Shown: positions 8,278 through 16,868, counted from the first letter of the stretch. The stretch is 64,000 nt of DNA from Helcobacillus massiliensis (GCF_014191425.1 NZ_JACHWP010000002.1:62001-126000); one strand, 5' to 3'. The notes: generated by a model not told the origin, from the letters alone. A program made the numbers and translations.

Positions 8278-9984
8278 TCAGGCGGCGGTGAACCCGTCGG
8301 CTGAGAACGCGGTGGTGCGGTCCTGGAACTGGATCGGGACGCGGAAGTCGTCCTCCTTGCCGTTGTACCGCTTGGCGCTGTCGTGCTCACTCGCGCCGAA
8401 GTCGTCCAGCAGCGGCGAGTAGGTGTCCACGCTCATCTCGCCGCGGTCGAGATCGAACTGGAGGAGGCGGAAGTAGCTCGCACCGAAGCGCAGCTGGCGG
8501 TTGATCAGGTAGCCGCCCACATCGGTGATGCCGAGCTCATCAGAGCCGACCGTGTAGAACTGGTAGTCGGCGAGCAGCTCCACCACGTGGTTGCCCGGCT
8601 GGCCCACGTTCCGGTTCACCGCGATGTTCACGCCGTGCTCGTGGCCGGAGAGGACCAGTGCCACGTTGGGGTTCTTCTCCACGATGCGGCTGCGGATGAC
8701 TTCACCGTCGTGCGAGTCGTGGTCGCCGCGCCCGTCGGCCTGCTTCGACGGCTTGTCGTTGGCGTGCGTGGTGATGATGGCGTTGCGGGTGGGGTACTGC
8801 TGGAGGACACTGTGCGCCCAGTCGGCTTCTTCGTCGGTGACGTCGTAGCCGAGGTTGATGACGATGAAGTCGCGGCCGGAGGCGGTGAACAGGTTGTAGC
8901 TGTTCTGGTTGTCGCCCTCCTTCCATGGGTGGTATTCGGCGCTGCGTTCGCGCCAGCCGTCGGTCTGCTCGAGGGCCCTGTAGCGGTCCGGGCCGAAGTG
9001 CTCGTTGAACATGGAGTCCGGGCCGGTGTCCTTGCCGCCGCGGTTGTCGTGGTTGCCGGGGATGACGGAGTGGGGAACGCCGGAGTCGTCGGCGATGCGC
9101 TCGGCTTCGGAGGCGAAGCGGTACTCGCCTTCGGCGCGGCGGGTGCCGTACGGGCCGGACGGGTCGGTGGGGTGCCAGTTCTCGATGACGTCACCGGTGT
9201 GGGCGGCGAAGGCGATCTTGTGCTTGTCCTTGTTCTTCGCGAGCCAGCGGTAGGTGTCCTTGTAGCCGTTCTCCCAGACGCGGCGCTCCTTCGGGCTGGG
9301 GCGGCTGGTCGCGCCTTCGGTGATGTACTGCGTGTCGGTGAGGTGCATGATCGAGAAGTCGAAGCCCTCGGTGTTCTCGAACGCGTCGTCGACCGGCTCG
9401 TCGAGGTCGTCGGCGAACGGGTCAGTGCCGACGACCATCACGGTGGCGCGGCCGTTCGAGATGGTGCCCGCGGGGGCTGAGGCGGCCAGTTCGGTGTCGC
9501 CGTCGGCGCTGCCGCGAGCGGTGTCGAGGACCTCGTAGCGGCCGGTGTCGTGGTTGAGGGCGAGCAGGGTGACGCTGCGGGCGGGGTCAACGGTGCCGCT
9601 CCAGGTGAGGGCGTTCCCGTCGGCTGCGGCGAGGTCGGCGCGGATCACCGGCAGGTCGCCGGGCGCGGCGGCGGGGGTGTCGGCGCTGCGGTGATCGCCC
9701 GGGGTGAGGGGGTCCTTGACCGCGGTGCGGCCTGCGATCTGCACGTCGGCGGGCAGGCCGCTCTCCTCGTCGAACGCGTCGGCGGGGATGGTGCCGGTGA
9801 CGGCGTTGGTGACGGGCTTGGTCTTCTTCGAGGCGGCGGCGCCGAGCGTGGGCGCGGTCGGGGCGGCGCCGACGGAGCTGGCCGCAGAGGGCACGGCAGC
9901 GGTGCTGGCGGGGACGAGGCCGACGGCGGCGGCCGCTGACAGGGTCAGTGCTGCCGCGCTGATGCGGGTGCGACGGGAGAGCAT
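8278..9984 (-). CDS. Secreted calcineurin-like metallophosphoesterase
   Basis: A 568-residue exported phosphoesterase. The N terminus MLSRRTRISAAALTLSAAAAVGLVP is a signal peptide followed by an Ala/Pro/Ser-rich stretch. The two-metal motifs appear in order: HLTDTQ (Asp217), HTGDVIEN (264-269), PGNHDNRGG (310-313) and later TTHAND and SGHEHG. Substrate is unknown; phosphodiesters or nucleotides outside the cell are plausible. I chose ATG 9984 rather than 10047 because AGAAGG precedes it and the signal peptide begins there. It lies downstream of the MBL-fold gene on the same strand, with 114 nt between them. Confidence 0.85.
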   Translation of the reverse strand: MLSRRTRISAAALTLSAAAAVGLVPASTAAVPSAASSVGAAPTAPTLGAAASKKTKPVTNAVTGTIPADAFDEESGLPADVQIAGRTAVKDPLTPGDHRSADTPAAAPGDLPVIRADLAAADGNALTWSGTVDPARSVTLLALNHDTGRYEVLDTARGSADGDTELAASAPAGTISNGRATVMVVGTDPFADDLDEPVDDAFENTEGFDFSIMHLTDTQYITEGATSRPSPKERRVWENGYKDTYRWLAKNKDKHKIAFAAHTGDVIENWHPTDPSGPYGTRRAEGEYRFASEAERIADDSGVPHSVIPGNHDNRGGKDTGPDSMFNEHFGPDRYRALEQTDGWRERSAEYHPWKEGDNQNSYNLFTASGRDFIVINLGYDVTDEEADWAHSVLQQYPTRNAIITTHANDKPSKQADGRGDHDSHDGEVIRSRIVEKNPNVALVLSGHEHGVNIAVNRNVGQPGNHVVELLADYQFYTVGSDELGITDVGGYLINRQLRFGASYFRLLQFDLDRGEMSVDTYSPLLDDFGASEHDSAKRYNGKEDDFRVPIQFQDRTTAFSADGFTAA

Positions 9985-10098
9985 GGAGGGATGCCTTCTG
10001 TGCGGGGTCAGGAACGCCTGCGTGACGCTACAGAAGGGCGTTGACAAGAACCGAACCAGAAGGTTTCCCTCAGGTAACCTCCGGACTGGGGGTCGGGC

Positions 10099-10857
10099 TC
10101 AGTCGTCCGGGTCCCCCGTCCACGGGCGCCACTTGTGGCTGGTCTCGCTCACCTTGCGGCCCAGCACGATCACTCCGTCCACCGGCCAGTCCCGCACCTC
10201 CGTGCCCTCGGGTGCGAGGTTCGTGGCCTGCCGCATGAAGATCTCACGCCCCGCCGGGGAGGCGATCGCGTCATGGACCGGCATGCCGATGGCGGGCTTC
10301 ACCTCGCGCAGGAAGTCGATGGTCTCCTGCATCTTCGACCACGGCGCGCAGACCGGGAAGCTGAGGGCGTCGATGCCGCGCCAGTCATCCAGCGGCTCCA
10401 GGCTGTCCCCGGTGTGTCCCACGGTGGGGAACCCGTCGGCCTCGAACACGTACCCGACGTTGCCCACGCTGGGGATATCGGGGTGGATGGTGGCGTGCTC
10501 GCCGCCCACGGCGCGGATCGTGACCGTCACCTGGCCGCCGAAGCTGGTGCCGACCTGGAACTGCTTGCCGGGTTCCACGCGCCGCATCGAATCGCCGAGG
10601 CTGCCGGGGCCGGCCTGCTGGCGCATCTCCTCGTACGCGCCGGCTTCGAGGAAGAGATCGGCCGACGGGTTCTGGTCGACCAGCACCTGCAGGTTGTCGA
10701 GGGTCACATGGTCCGGGTGCTGGTGGGAGACGAGCACAGCGGTGATCCCGGTGGTCTGCAGGAGTGCTGGGTCGGCGAGATTGCCGGGGTCCACGATGAT
10801 GCGGGTCCCGGGGTAGTCCAGCAGCAGCGCGGAGTGCTTGAAATGTGTGACACGCAT
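10099..10857 (-). CDS. MBL-fold metal-dependent hydrolase, UlaG-like
   Basis: The 252-residue protein has the metallo-beta-lactamase fold. The metal motif SHQHPDH gives His45, His47, Asp49 and His50. GGEHA and VGHTGDS supply further likely metal ligands, with PVHDA near the end. It starts with MRVTHFKHSALLLDYPGTRIIVDPG, typical of UlaG-like hydrolases that act on phosphorylated sugars, lactones or nucleotides. No signal peptide is seen, so it is cytoplasmic. The gene diverges from purS and appears to share a symmetric -10 with it. Substrate cannot be assigned. Confidence 0.85.
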   Translation of the reverse strand: MRVTHFKHSALLLDYPGTRIIVDPGNLADPALLQTTGITAVLVSHQHPDHVTLDNLQVLVDQNPSADLFLEAGAYEEMRQQAGPGSLGDSMRRVEPGKQFQVGTSFGGQVTVTIRAVGGEHATIHPDIPSVGNVGYVFEADGFPTVGHTGDSLEPLDDWRGIDALSFPVCAPWSKMQETIDFLREVKPAIGMPVHDAIASPAGREIFMRQATNLAPEGTEVRDWPVDGVIVLGRKVSETSHKWRPWTGDPDD

Positions 10858-10883
10858 GAGTCGAACAACTCCCTTCCTGGCAA

Positions 10884-10890
10884 TAGACTA
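10884..10890. promoter_or_regulatory. Shared divergent -10 element for purS and the MBL-fold gene
   Basis: TAGACTA reads TAGACT on the + strand (toward purS) and TAGTCT on the - strand (toward the hydrolase). Both fit the -10 pattern used elsewhere here. The implied leaders are about 58 nt for purS and 21 nt for the hydrolase, and both contain ribosome-binding sites. A weak -35, TCGAAC at 10861-10866, lies 17 bp upstream for purS. Confidence 0.5.
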
Positions 10891-10910
10891 GGAGAGACCG
10901 CAGAGAATGA

Positions 10911-10937
10911 TGCGCGGAAACGCCTGTGAGCCGCGCA
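10911..10937 (+). promoter_or_regulatory. Hairpin in the purS leader
   Basis: TGCGCGG (10911-10917) pairs with CCGCGCA (10931-10937), just before the purS ribosome-binding site (AGGGAG). It could affect translation of purS, but no known riboswitch is recognised. Confidence 0.3.
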
Positions 10938-10953
10938 GAGCAGGGAGAACTGA

Positions 10954-11211
10954 ATGCCACGCGTGATTGTTGACGTGATGCTCAAGCCGGAGATCCTCGA
11001 CCCCCAGGGGAAGGCTGTCGCCGGTGCGCTGCCCCGCCTGGGCTTCGACGGCATCTCCTCCGTCCGCCAGGGCAAGCGCTTCGAGCTCGAGGTCGACGGC
11101 ACCGTCGATGAGGCGAAGCTCGCCGAGGTCCGCAGCGCAGCCGAGACGCTGCTGTCGAACCCGGTGATCGAGGACGTCGTGTCCGTGCGCGTGGCTGAGG
11201 AGACCGCCTGA
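10954..11211 (+). CDS. purS: Phosphoribosylformylglycinamidine synthase subunit PurS
   Basis: PurS is the small 85-residue subunit that bridges PurQ and PurL in the FGAM synthase complex. It begins [21 protein letters not shown] and contains [12 protein letters not shown], both diagnostic. AGGGAG lies upstream of the ATG. The stop overlaps the purQ start by one base (TGATG), so PurS and PurQ are made together. PurL is encoded separately 14 kb away. Confidence 0.95.
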   Translation: MPRVIVDVMLKPEILDPQGKAVAGALPRLGFDGISSVRQGKRFELEVDGTVDEAKLAEVRSAAETLLSNPVIEDVVSVRVAEETA

Positions 11212-11945
11212 TGCCGAAGATCGGTGTTGTCACCTTCCCGGGCACGCTCGACGACCGCGACGCCCTGCGCGCCGTGAAGCTCGCAGGCGCTGAGCCGGTG
11301 GCCCTGTGGCACAACGAGGACGACCTCCACGGCGTGGACGCGATCATCCTCCCCGGCGGCTTCTCCTACGGCGACTACCTGCGCGCCGGCGCCATCTCCC
11401 GCTTCGCTCCCGTGATGGAGCGCGTGGTCGATGCCGCGAAGGGCGGGATGCCGGTCCTCGGCATCTGCAACGGCTTCCAGATCCTCACCGAGACGCACCT
11501 GCTGCCCGGTTCGATGATCAAGAACGCGCACCGTACCTTCATCTGCCGTGACCAGCCGCTGCGCGTGGAGACCTCCCGCACCGCCTGGACCACGGACTAC
11601 ACGGACGGTGAGGTCATCCGCATCCCCCTGAAGAACCAGGACGGCCAGTACGTGGCCGACCAGCGGACCCTGGACATGCTCGAGGCGGAGAACCGCGTGG
11701 TGTTCCGCTACGTGGAGGGCGCGACCCACGGCCCCGCCGGGTTCGAGGAGAATCCGAACGGCTCGGTGAACGCGATCGCGGGCATCACCAACGAATGGGG
11801 CAACGTGGTGGGCCTCATGCCGCATCCGGAGCACGCGGTGGAGGCGGGCTTCGGCCCGGATATGCCCGGTGAGGGCACCCGCTCCGGCACCGACGGCGCC
11901 CGCTTCTTCAGCTCCGTGCTGACCTCGCTCGTCGCCGCGAACTGA
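11211..11945 (+). CDS. purQ: Phosphoribosylformylglycinamidine synthase subunit PurQ (glutaminase)
   Basis: PurQ releases ammonia from glutamine and passes it to PurL for FGAM synthesis. The 244-residue class I amidotransferase has its nucleophile Cys86 in LGICNGFQ and the His205/Glu207 pair in [19 protein letters not shown] is the family signature. It overlaps purS by one base. Length is somewhat longer than the usual 220-230, and the extra residues lie near the C-terminal third. Confidence 0.95.
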   Translation: MPKIGVVTFPGTLDDRDALRAVKLAGAEPVALWHNEDDLHGVDAIILPGGFSYGDYLRAGAISRFAPVMERVVDAAKGGMPVLGICNGFQILTETHLLPGSMIKNAHRTFICRDQPLRVETSRTAWTTDYTDGEVIRIPLKNQDGQYVADQRTLDMLEAENRVVFRYVEGATHGPAGFEENPNGSVNAIAGITNEWGNVVGLMPHPEHAVEAGFGPDMPGEGTRSGTDGARFFSSVLTSLVAAN

Positions 11946-11998
11946 CGACGGCCCGGCCCGGCCCCCGCTGGCCAGCCCGACCGGCAGAGCCCGGTTCC

Positions 11999-12044
11999 AT
12001 GCGTTTCAGCGCTCATTCTCGTCGGAATGGGCGCTGAAACGCAT
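11999..12044. repeat. 20-bp inverted repeat (large hairpin) after purQ
   Basis: Positions 11999-12018 pair with 12025-12044 over 20 bp, with one G-T pair and a 6-nt loop. The arm starts ATGCGTTTCAGCGC. It lies 54 nt after the purQ stop and about 106 nt before the DoxX gene. It may terminate purQ transcription, but no T run follows. The stem is long and rather AT-rich for this genome. Confidence 0.7.
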
Positions 12045-12150
12045 TCAACGGGAGTCCGCTCCGCCCCTACCACCCAGCGACAGTGGAGACCGCCTGATTA
12101 CGATTCGGTATCGTCCAACACTTCGACGATCCGTCTGAAAGGACGTGACC

Positions 12151-12555
12151 ATGAGCAAGCTCCTTCGCGCCATCGGCAGGGCCGGCCTCGCCTCCATGTT
12201 CATCAACAACGGCTACAACACGTTCAAGAACGCCGACGCCATGGCCCCCATGGTCGAGGACAAGCTCAAGGCGTGGATGCCGGAGCAGACCCAGCAGTAC
12301 GGCGCCGCCACCATGGTCCGCGCCAGCTCCGGCACCATGGTTGCGGGCGGCACCGCCCTCGCTCTCGGCATCGTCCCGCGCCTCGCGTCGCTCGCTGTTC
12401 TCGGCGCCCTCGTCCCGACCACTCTCGCGGGCCACGCCTTCTGGGAGTCCACGGACAAGGACGAGAAGACCCAGCAGCGACTGCAGTTCCAGAAGAACCT
12501 CGCGATGGCCGGCGGCCTGCTGTTCGTTGCCGCCACCGGCAAGAAGCACCGCTGA
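12151..12555 (+). CDS. DoxX-family membrane protein
   Basis: A 134-residue membrane protein of the DoxX family, with LLRAIGRAGLASMFINNGYN at the start and two to three later hydrophobic segments (about 60-80, 84-102 and 116-128). DoxX proteins are linked to redox and thiol stress in actinobacteria, but the exact role here is unknown. ATG 12151 is preferred over GTG 12145 because AAAGGA lies at good distance. Upstream, ACGAT-tcggt-ATCGT (12100-12114) overlaps a possible -10 and could be an operator. Confidence 0.8.
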   Translation: MSKLLRAIGRAGLASMFINNGYNTFKNADAMAPMVEDKLKAWMPEQTQQYGAATMVRASSGTMVAGGTALALGIVPRLASLAVLGALVPTTLAGHAFWESTDKDEKTQQRLQFQKNLAMAGGLLFVAATGKKHR

Positions 12556-12626
12556 TACACCAGGCACCGCCGACACTCGAGGCCCGTCTGGCCTCAGCGC
12601 TCGCGCAACCGCGCGGCGCACGTGAC

Positions 12627-12673
12627 GAAGCGCCGGCCCGCTCCCCACTCAACGGGGAACAGGCCGGCGCTTC
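12627..12673. terminator. Bidirectional terminator between DoxX and methyltransferase genes
   Basis: GAAGCGCCGGCC (12627-12638) pairs perfectly with GGCCGGCGCTTC (12662-12673), and CCCC/GGGG pair inside the loop. It separates two convergent genes. Confidence 0.75.
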
Positions 12674-12744
12674 TGTGTTGGCGGCTCGACGGGGTCAGCC
12701 CGCCCGATGGGCTCACTTCTGCGCGCGCAGCACCGCGAGCGCGG

Positions 12745-14061
12745 TCACTTCACGGCGCGCAGCACCGTGAACATGCGGTCGCGATGCAGTTCGTTCACCG
12801 ACGCGAACCGCGCCTCCAGCGCCGGCCGATACCGCAGGTGGGAGTTGTGCACGAACAGCAGTTCACCACTGTCCACCAGCACACGCTGCGCAGCATCCAG
12901 CAGGCCCTGCACGAGCGTCATATCGATGCGGGCGCCCTCATGGAACGGCGGGTTGAGCAGCACCAGGTCCATCGAGGCGTCCTCGACCTGCGAGGCGGCA
13001 TCATCCCAAGTGACGCGGGCGCGGTCACGGTAGCGGGCGAGCGTGGACTCAGCGGAGCGGACCGCGTCGATCTGGTGATCAGTAGCGGTGACGTCAAGAG
13101 CAGCCGCTCCCCCATCTCTCGCCTTGTCGCCGCGCTTCGCTGCACCAGGGCCGTGCTTCGTCGCAGCGGCGTGCAACAGGCGCAGTGACACCAGGCCGTT
13201 GCCGCAGCCGAGGTCCAGCACCCGCGCGGGGGCGGCCCCGTCGGCCCCTCCCCCGTTCTCCGCGCCGGCCGCACGCTCGCTCCGGGCCGTGAGCCAGCGG
13301 ATCGCCTGGTCAGCGAGAGCGGAGCCGCCGCGGTCGGGCTTCGCACCGGAGAACACACCGCCGAAACCGGTCAGCATGCCGACGCCGAGCACCTCCTGCC
13401 GCTGCGCCTCATGCGCCGCCGCACCGGCGATGGGGCCGGTCGCGATGAGGCAGCGGTGCTTGCCCTTGCCGAAGCCTCCGCGGACGTTCTCGAACGCGCC
13501 GGCGAGGACGTCGTTCATGGAGCGGGCCATGTGCTTCTGGTTGCCGCCGAGAACAAGCCGGGCCCCGTCGGCCGCGATCGCTGCGGTGCCGCGGGCGAGC
13601 AGGTCGAGCTCGGCGAGCGATTTCGGGAGCCGCCCGAGGGCGGTGGTGATGCGGGGGCCGACGGATGCCGGCACCAGCTCGGCCCCACCCGGGAGGTCGG
13701 TGTCGAGGCCGACCACGACCACGCGGCCCGCGACCTCCGGCCCCGCCTGGTCGGCTGCGACGCGCACACGCTGCGCCGCGTCGACGGCGCCGCAGCGGAC
13801 GATCACCCGCGCCGCGGCCGCGTGCTGGAGAGTGCCGAGGGTGAGAGCGCCGGTGTCGTCACCGAGCACGAGCACATCCCCCGCTGAGGCATCGCCGCTG
13901 CTTGCCGGGGCGGCATCGCCATCCGCGGAGTCAGCGGCGTCGCCGAAGGCGTCGTGCAGGATGAGGCGCTCGAGCGCGTCAGGAGCGGTGGCGGCCAAGG
14001 CCGGGGCGTCAGCGGAGTCGGCGATGAACGAGTGCGCGGCGGAGCGGGAAGCGTCGGTCAT
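12745..14061 (-). CDS. RsmC/RlmG-like rRNA guanine-N2 methyltransferase
   Basis: The 438-residue protein has the two-domain layout of RsmC and RlmG, which methylate G1207 of 16S or G1835 of 23S rRNA. The N-terminal half is a degenerate methyltransferase domain with GNQKHMARSM. The C-terminal half binds SAM (VLDLGCGNG) and has the N-methylating motif NPPFHEG. Long Ala/Asp-rich inserts raise its length. The ATG is preceded six bases earlier by TAGTCT and lacks a ribosome-binding site, so it is likely leaderless. The first three bases of that hexamer are the TAG stop of the pirin gene. Which rRNA is modified is not decided by sequence. Confidence 0.8.
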   Translation of the reverse strand: MTDASRSAAHSFIADSADAPALAATAPDALERLILHDAFGDAADSADGDAAPASSGDASAGDVLVLGDDTGALTLGTLQHAAAARVIVRCGAVDAAQRVRVAADQAGPEVAGRVVVVGLDTDLPGGAELVPASVGPRITTALGRLPKSLAELDLLARGTAAIAADGARLVLGGNQKHMARSMNDVLAGAFENVRGGFGKGKHRCLIATGPIAGAAAHEAQRQEVLGVGMLTGFGGVFSGAKPDRGGSALADQAIRWLTARSERAAGAENGGGADGAAPARVLDLGCGNGLVSLRLLHAAATKHGPGAAKRGDKARDGGAAALDVTATDHQIDAVRSAESTLARYRDRARVTWDDAASQVEDASMDLVLLNPPFHEGARIDMTLVQGLLDAAQRVLVDSGELLFVHNSHLRYRPALEARFASVNELHRDRMFTVLRAVK

Positions 14062-14070
14062 GCCCCGAGA

Positions 14071-15132
14071 CTACGTGCCTCGGCCCTCGCGACGCTCCTG
14101 GGGGCGGCGCCCGCGTAACCGCAGACGCCCACCGGGCAGGCGCGGTGCCGGCAGCGGCCGCGGCGTGTTCGGAGGGAACGTCCCGAACAGCAGGTCCCCC
14201 TCAGTCGCCGGCCGCGCTGCGTCCGAGTCGGGGTCGAGTGCCTCGCCGTCGGCGCCTTCGAAGCCCATCTCCTGCTGGTAGCGGGCACGGAACTCGGCGA
14301 TCTCCTCGTGGGAGCGGCCCACGAAGTTCCACCACATCACGATGTCCTCACCGAGCGGTTCCCCGCCGATCAGCAGCACGCGCGCCCCGGCCTCCCCTGC
14401 CGTGAGCCGCACCGACTCGGAGCGTTCGGGGACCAGGACGAGGTCGTACCCGTCGGCCTCCACCACGGGACGCTCCCCCGCCCCGACCGTGACGGGCCCT
14501 CGGTCCACCACGACCGCGTACTCGTGCCCCGCATCCAGGTGAGCGGTGACCTCGATGTCGGGGTCGAGCGTGATCTCGAGGAAGTCGAGCGGGACGCCCA
14601 TCTGCAGGTCGCCGCGGGCCGTGACAACCTGGTCACCCGGGCCGGTCACCGAATGCTCGCCGAACCCGGCGCGCAGCGCGAAGGCGTCGGCTTCGATCCG
14701 TTCGGTGGAGGCGAGCGCGAACGCCGGGTCGCCGAAGCGCTGGGCATCGGGCTGCGCGAACCACAGCTGCACTCCGTGCAGGGTGGTGGTGTCGTTCGTG
14801 GTGAATTCGGAGTGCGTGATGCCGCGACCGGCGGTCATGACATCGACCGCGCCTGGGGTGACCAGAACATGCGAGCCGATCGAGTCGCGGTGCGTGATCG
14901 CCCCTTCGAACAGCCAGGAGACCGTCGCCAATCCCGTGTGGGGATGGCGCGCCACCTGCATGCCGCCCGTTGCGGAGACGTCATCTGGGCCGAACTGGTC
15001 CACGAAGCACCACGGCCCCACCAGCGAACAGTCGCGGTGGGGCAGGGTGCGCATGACGGTCATGCCGCGGGGCCCTCCGAGGGGGACCTCGCGGCCGCGC
15101 AGCACGTGCAGGCGGGAGGTGAGGTCGTCCAT
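14071..15132 (-). CDS. Pirin-family protein
   Basis: The 353-residue protein is a cupin of the pirin family. RTLPHRDCSLVGPWCFVDQFGP, RHPHTGLATVSWLFEG and GRGITHSEFT carry the three conserved His and one Glu that bind iron. Bacterial pirins can act as quercetin dioxygenases or regulators; the role here is unknown. The C-terminal 40-50 residues are Pro/Arg-rich. I place the start at ATG 15132 (MDDLTSRLHVLRGREV); an in-frame ATG at 15300 would add unrelated residues overlapping tusA. CACACT six bases upstream suggests a leaderless start. Confidence 0.85.
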   Translation of the reverse strand: MDDLTSRLHVLRGREVPLGGPRGMTVMRTLPHRDCSLVGPWCFVDQFGPDDVSATGGMQVARHPHTGLATVSWLFEGAITHRDSIGSHVLVTPGAVDVMTAGRGITHSEFTTNDTTTLHGVQLWFAQPDAQRFGDPAFALASTERIEADAFALRAGFGEHSVTGPGDQVVTARGDLQMGVPLDFLEITLDPDIEVTAHLDAGHEYAVVVDRGPVTVGAGERPVVEADGYDLVLVPERSESVRLTAGEAGARVLLIGGEPLGEDIVMWWNFVGRSHEEIAEFRARYQQEMGFEGADGEALDPDSDAARPATEGDLLFGTFPPNTPRPLPAPRLPGGRLRLRGRRPQERREGRGT

Positions 15133-15160
15133 GCCGACAGTGTGACCCACCCGACTGGAT

Positions 15161-15499
15161 TCATCCCTTCTGGACGGTGATCGACCAGGTGGCGGCATCC
15201 AGCTGACGGAACTCGGTGACGTCGTGGCCGGCGGATGCGGCCCAGGCGGGGATGGAGTCGGTGGCCTGGGTGCAGTCGAAGTCGATCTGCAGACGGTCAC
15301 CGCGGTCGATCTGTTCGATGGCGCGCTTGGCCTCCACCAGCGGGAACGGGCACACCTGGCCGATGGTGTCGAGGCGGTAGGTGGCGCCCGAGTCGGTCTG
15401 CGGCGCCTGCGCTTCGGCGTCCGCGTGGGCGGCCGACGGGTTCTGCGGAACCTGCCGCTCCACGGTGGGGCGGCGCTTGGGAAGCGTAATGAAACCCAT
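15161..15499 (-). CDS. TusA-type sulfur carrier protein
   Basis: A 112-residue protein with a TusA domain at about residues 40-112. The sulfur-binding Cys50 lies in GQVCPFPLVEAK, followed by GDRLQIDFDC. The first 38 residues are a Pro/Ala-rich tail not found in plain TusA. GAAAGGA lies before the ATG. It follows the YeeE transporter by 25 nt, a pairing that in other bacteria delivers thiosulfate-derived sulfur from the membrane to the carrier. Confidence 0.9.
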   Translation of the reverse strand: MGFITLPKRRPTVERQVPQNPSAAHADAEAQAPQTDSGATYRLDTIGQVCPFPLVEAKRAIEQIDRGDRLQIDFDCTQATDSIPAWAASAGHDVTEFRQLDAATWSITVQKG

Positions 15500-15524
15500 G
15501 GTCTCGGTCCTTTCTGTCGTTGGG

Positions 15525-16622
15525 TCAGCTGATGCGTTCGAGCGTCACAGCGGGCTTGTCCGATGCGGCCCCGTCGGCCTGCAGGCGGACGGGCTCGGCC
15601 CCGACGCGGCGGTGCGTGACGATGAACAGGCGGGAGGCTGCGCCGACGCCGAGGAAGGTGAACATGAATGCGATCCAGCCCTGCCAGGAGAACAGCGCGG
15701 TCTCCACCAGGGAGTTGCCGATGGTGCAGCCACCGGCGATGGCCGCGCCTGCACCCATCAGCACACCGCCGATGACCGCGCGCACAGCGGTGCGCGCGTC
15801 CGGGGCGCGCAGGCGGAACTCACCGGACGCCTTCGCGGCGATGTAGGACCCGGGGATGAGCCCGAGGACGAACAGCACGCCCCAGTCGAGCGTCGAGACG
15901 TCACCGGCGGTGAGCATCTGGACGATCTTCGCCGACGGGGTCGTGATCCCCAGGCCGCCGGGACGGCCAGCCGCCTCCGACAGCGGGAACGCGGCGGCGG
16001 CGATGAGGCCCACCACAACAGCGGTCGCCAGCGGCGCCCACGGCTTCTCCAGAAGCAGGTGCGCAAGCCCGGTCCGCTTCGCGGGCAGCCCCACGAAGCT
16101 CGGGGCCGGGCGGGACAGCTGACGCGCCACGAGCGCGATCGTGACGATGCTGAGCAGGCCCAGCGGCACCCACACCGGCACACCGAGGGTGCCGTGGATG
16201 GTGGTGGCCTGGGTGGAGGTGTCGCGCAGGGAGTCGGTGATCTGCTGACCCGCGCCGAACTTCATCACGGACGCGGTGAAGGCGTAGAGGCCGAGCGCGA
16301 TCCAGGAGCCGATGAGGCCCTCACCGGAGCGGTAGTAGGTGCCGGTGGCGCACCCGCCGGCGAGGACGATGCCGATGCCGAAGAGGAAGGACCCGGCGGC
16401 GACGCCGAGCAGCGCGAGCTTCGGGATCTCCGGGTGGATGATGTCCGCGCCGATGAGGACGTTGACGATGACCGCCTGGATGGTGACGGCGACGAGGAAG
16501 GCGGTGAGCCAGCGCAGCGAGCGGCTGAGCCACACGTCGCGGAATGCGCCGGTGACGCAGAACCGGCCGCGTTGGAAGACGAAGCCGAGGACGACGCCGA
16601 CGGCGAGTCCGGTGAGAAGCAT
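15525..16622 (-). CDS. YeeE/YedE-family thiosulfate (sulfur) transporter
   Basis: A 365-residue membrane protein with about nine to ten hydrophobic segments. Three Cys motifs typical of TsuA/YeeE are present: GRFCVTGAFRD near residue 20, GGCATGTYYRSGEG in the middle and GGCTIGNSLVETA near the end. In this family the cysteines line the path for thiosulfate. AAGGAG precedes the ATG. It is co-transcribed with the TusA gene and has a palindrome in its promoter region. Confidence 0.9.
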   Translation of the reverse strand: MLLTGLAVGVVLGFVFQRGRFCVTGAFRDVWLSRSLRWLTAFLVAVTIQAVIVNVLIGADIIHPEIPKLALLGVAAGSFLFGIGIVLAGGCATGTYYRSGEGLIGSWIALGLYAFTASVMKFGAGQQITDSLRDTSTQATTIHGTLGVPVWVPLGLLSIVTIALVARQLSRPAPSFVGLPAKRTGLAHLLLEKPWAPLATAVVVGLIAAAAFPLSEAAGRPGGLGITTPSAKIVQMLTAGDVSTLDWGVLFVLGLIPGSYIAAKASGEFRLRAPDARTAVRAVIGGVLMGAGAAIAGGCTIGNSLVETALFSWQGWIAFMFTFLGVGAASRLFIVTHRRVGAEPVRLQADGAASDKPAVTLERIS

Positions 16623-16704
16623 GAGGAGGGCTCCTTGGGGTCGGTGATGAGGATGCCCGCGGCGGGTCGCCGCCGCGGGCCGGACGCCGACACACTACAC
16701 AGAT

Positions 16705-16725
16705 TGCTTATGCCCCCCATAAGCA
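16705..16725. promoter_or_regulatory. Candidate operator upstream of the YeeE-TusA genes
   Basis: TGCTTATG (16705-16712) and CATAAGCA (16718-16725) form a perfect 8-bp inverted repeat around CCCCC. It lies about 83 nt upstream of the YeeE ATG, near a TAGTGT that could be the -10 (minus strand). The C-rich centre recalls CsoR/CstR-type operators, which respond to copper or persulfide, but the regulator is not in the window. Confidence 0.5.
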
Positions 16726-16830
16726 GATGTCGGCAGATGGCTCCCGATGACGACTCAGCAAGCGCGACGTCACATCCCGGGACCCCGCGGACGGGCTCTC
16801 CCCTGCCCGGCTCCTCCCGGCGCACAGAAC

Positions 16831-16868
16831 AGGGCGGGGCCGGCGGCCTTCGCCGCCGACCCCGCCCT
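16831..16868 (-). terminator. Terminator after the formamidase gene
   Basis: AGGGCGGGG (16831-16839) pairs with CCCCGCCCT (16860-16868), with GGCGG/CCGCC pairing inside around a CTTCG-type loop. It lies 62 nt beyond the fmdA stop. Confidence 0.7.

Noticed and set aside
9985-10098. PhoP box upstream of the phosphoesterase
   Set aside because: Two GGTTC units occur on the minus strand, but spacing and sequence do not match known actinobacterial Pho boxes well enough.
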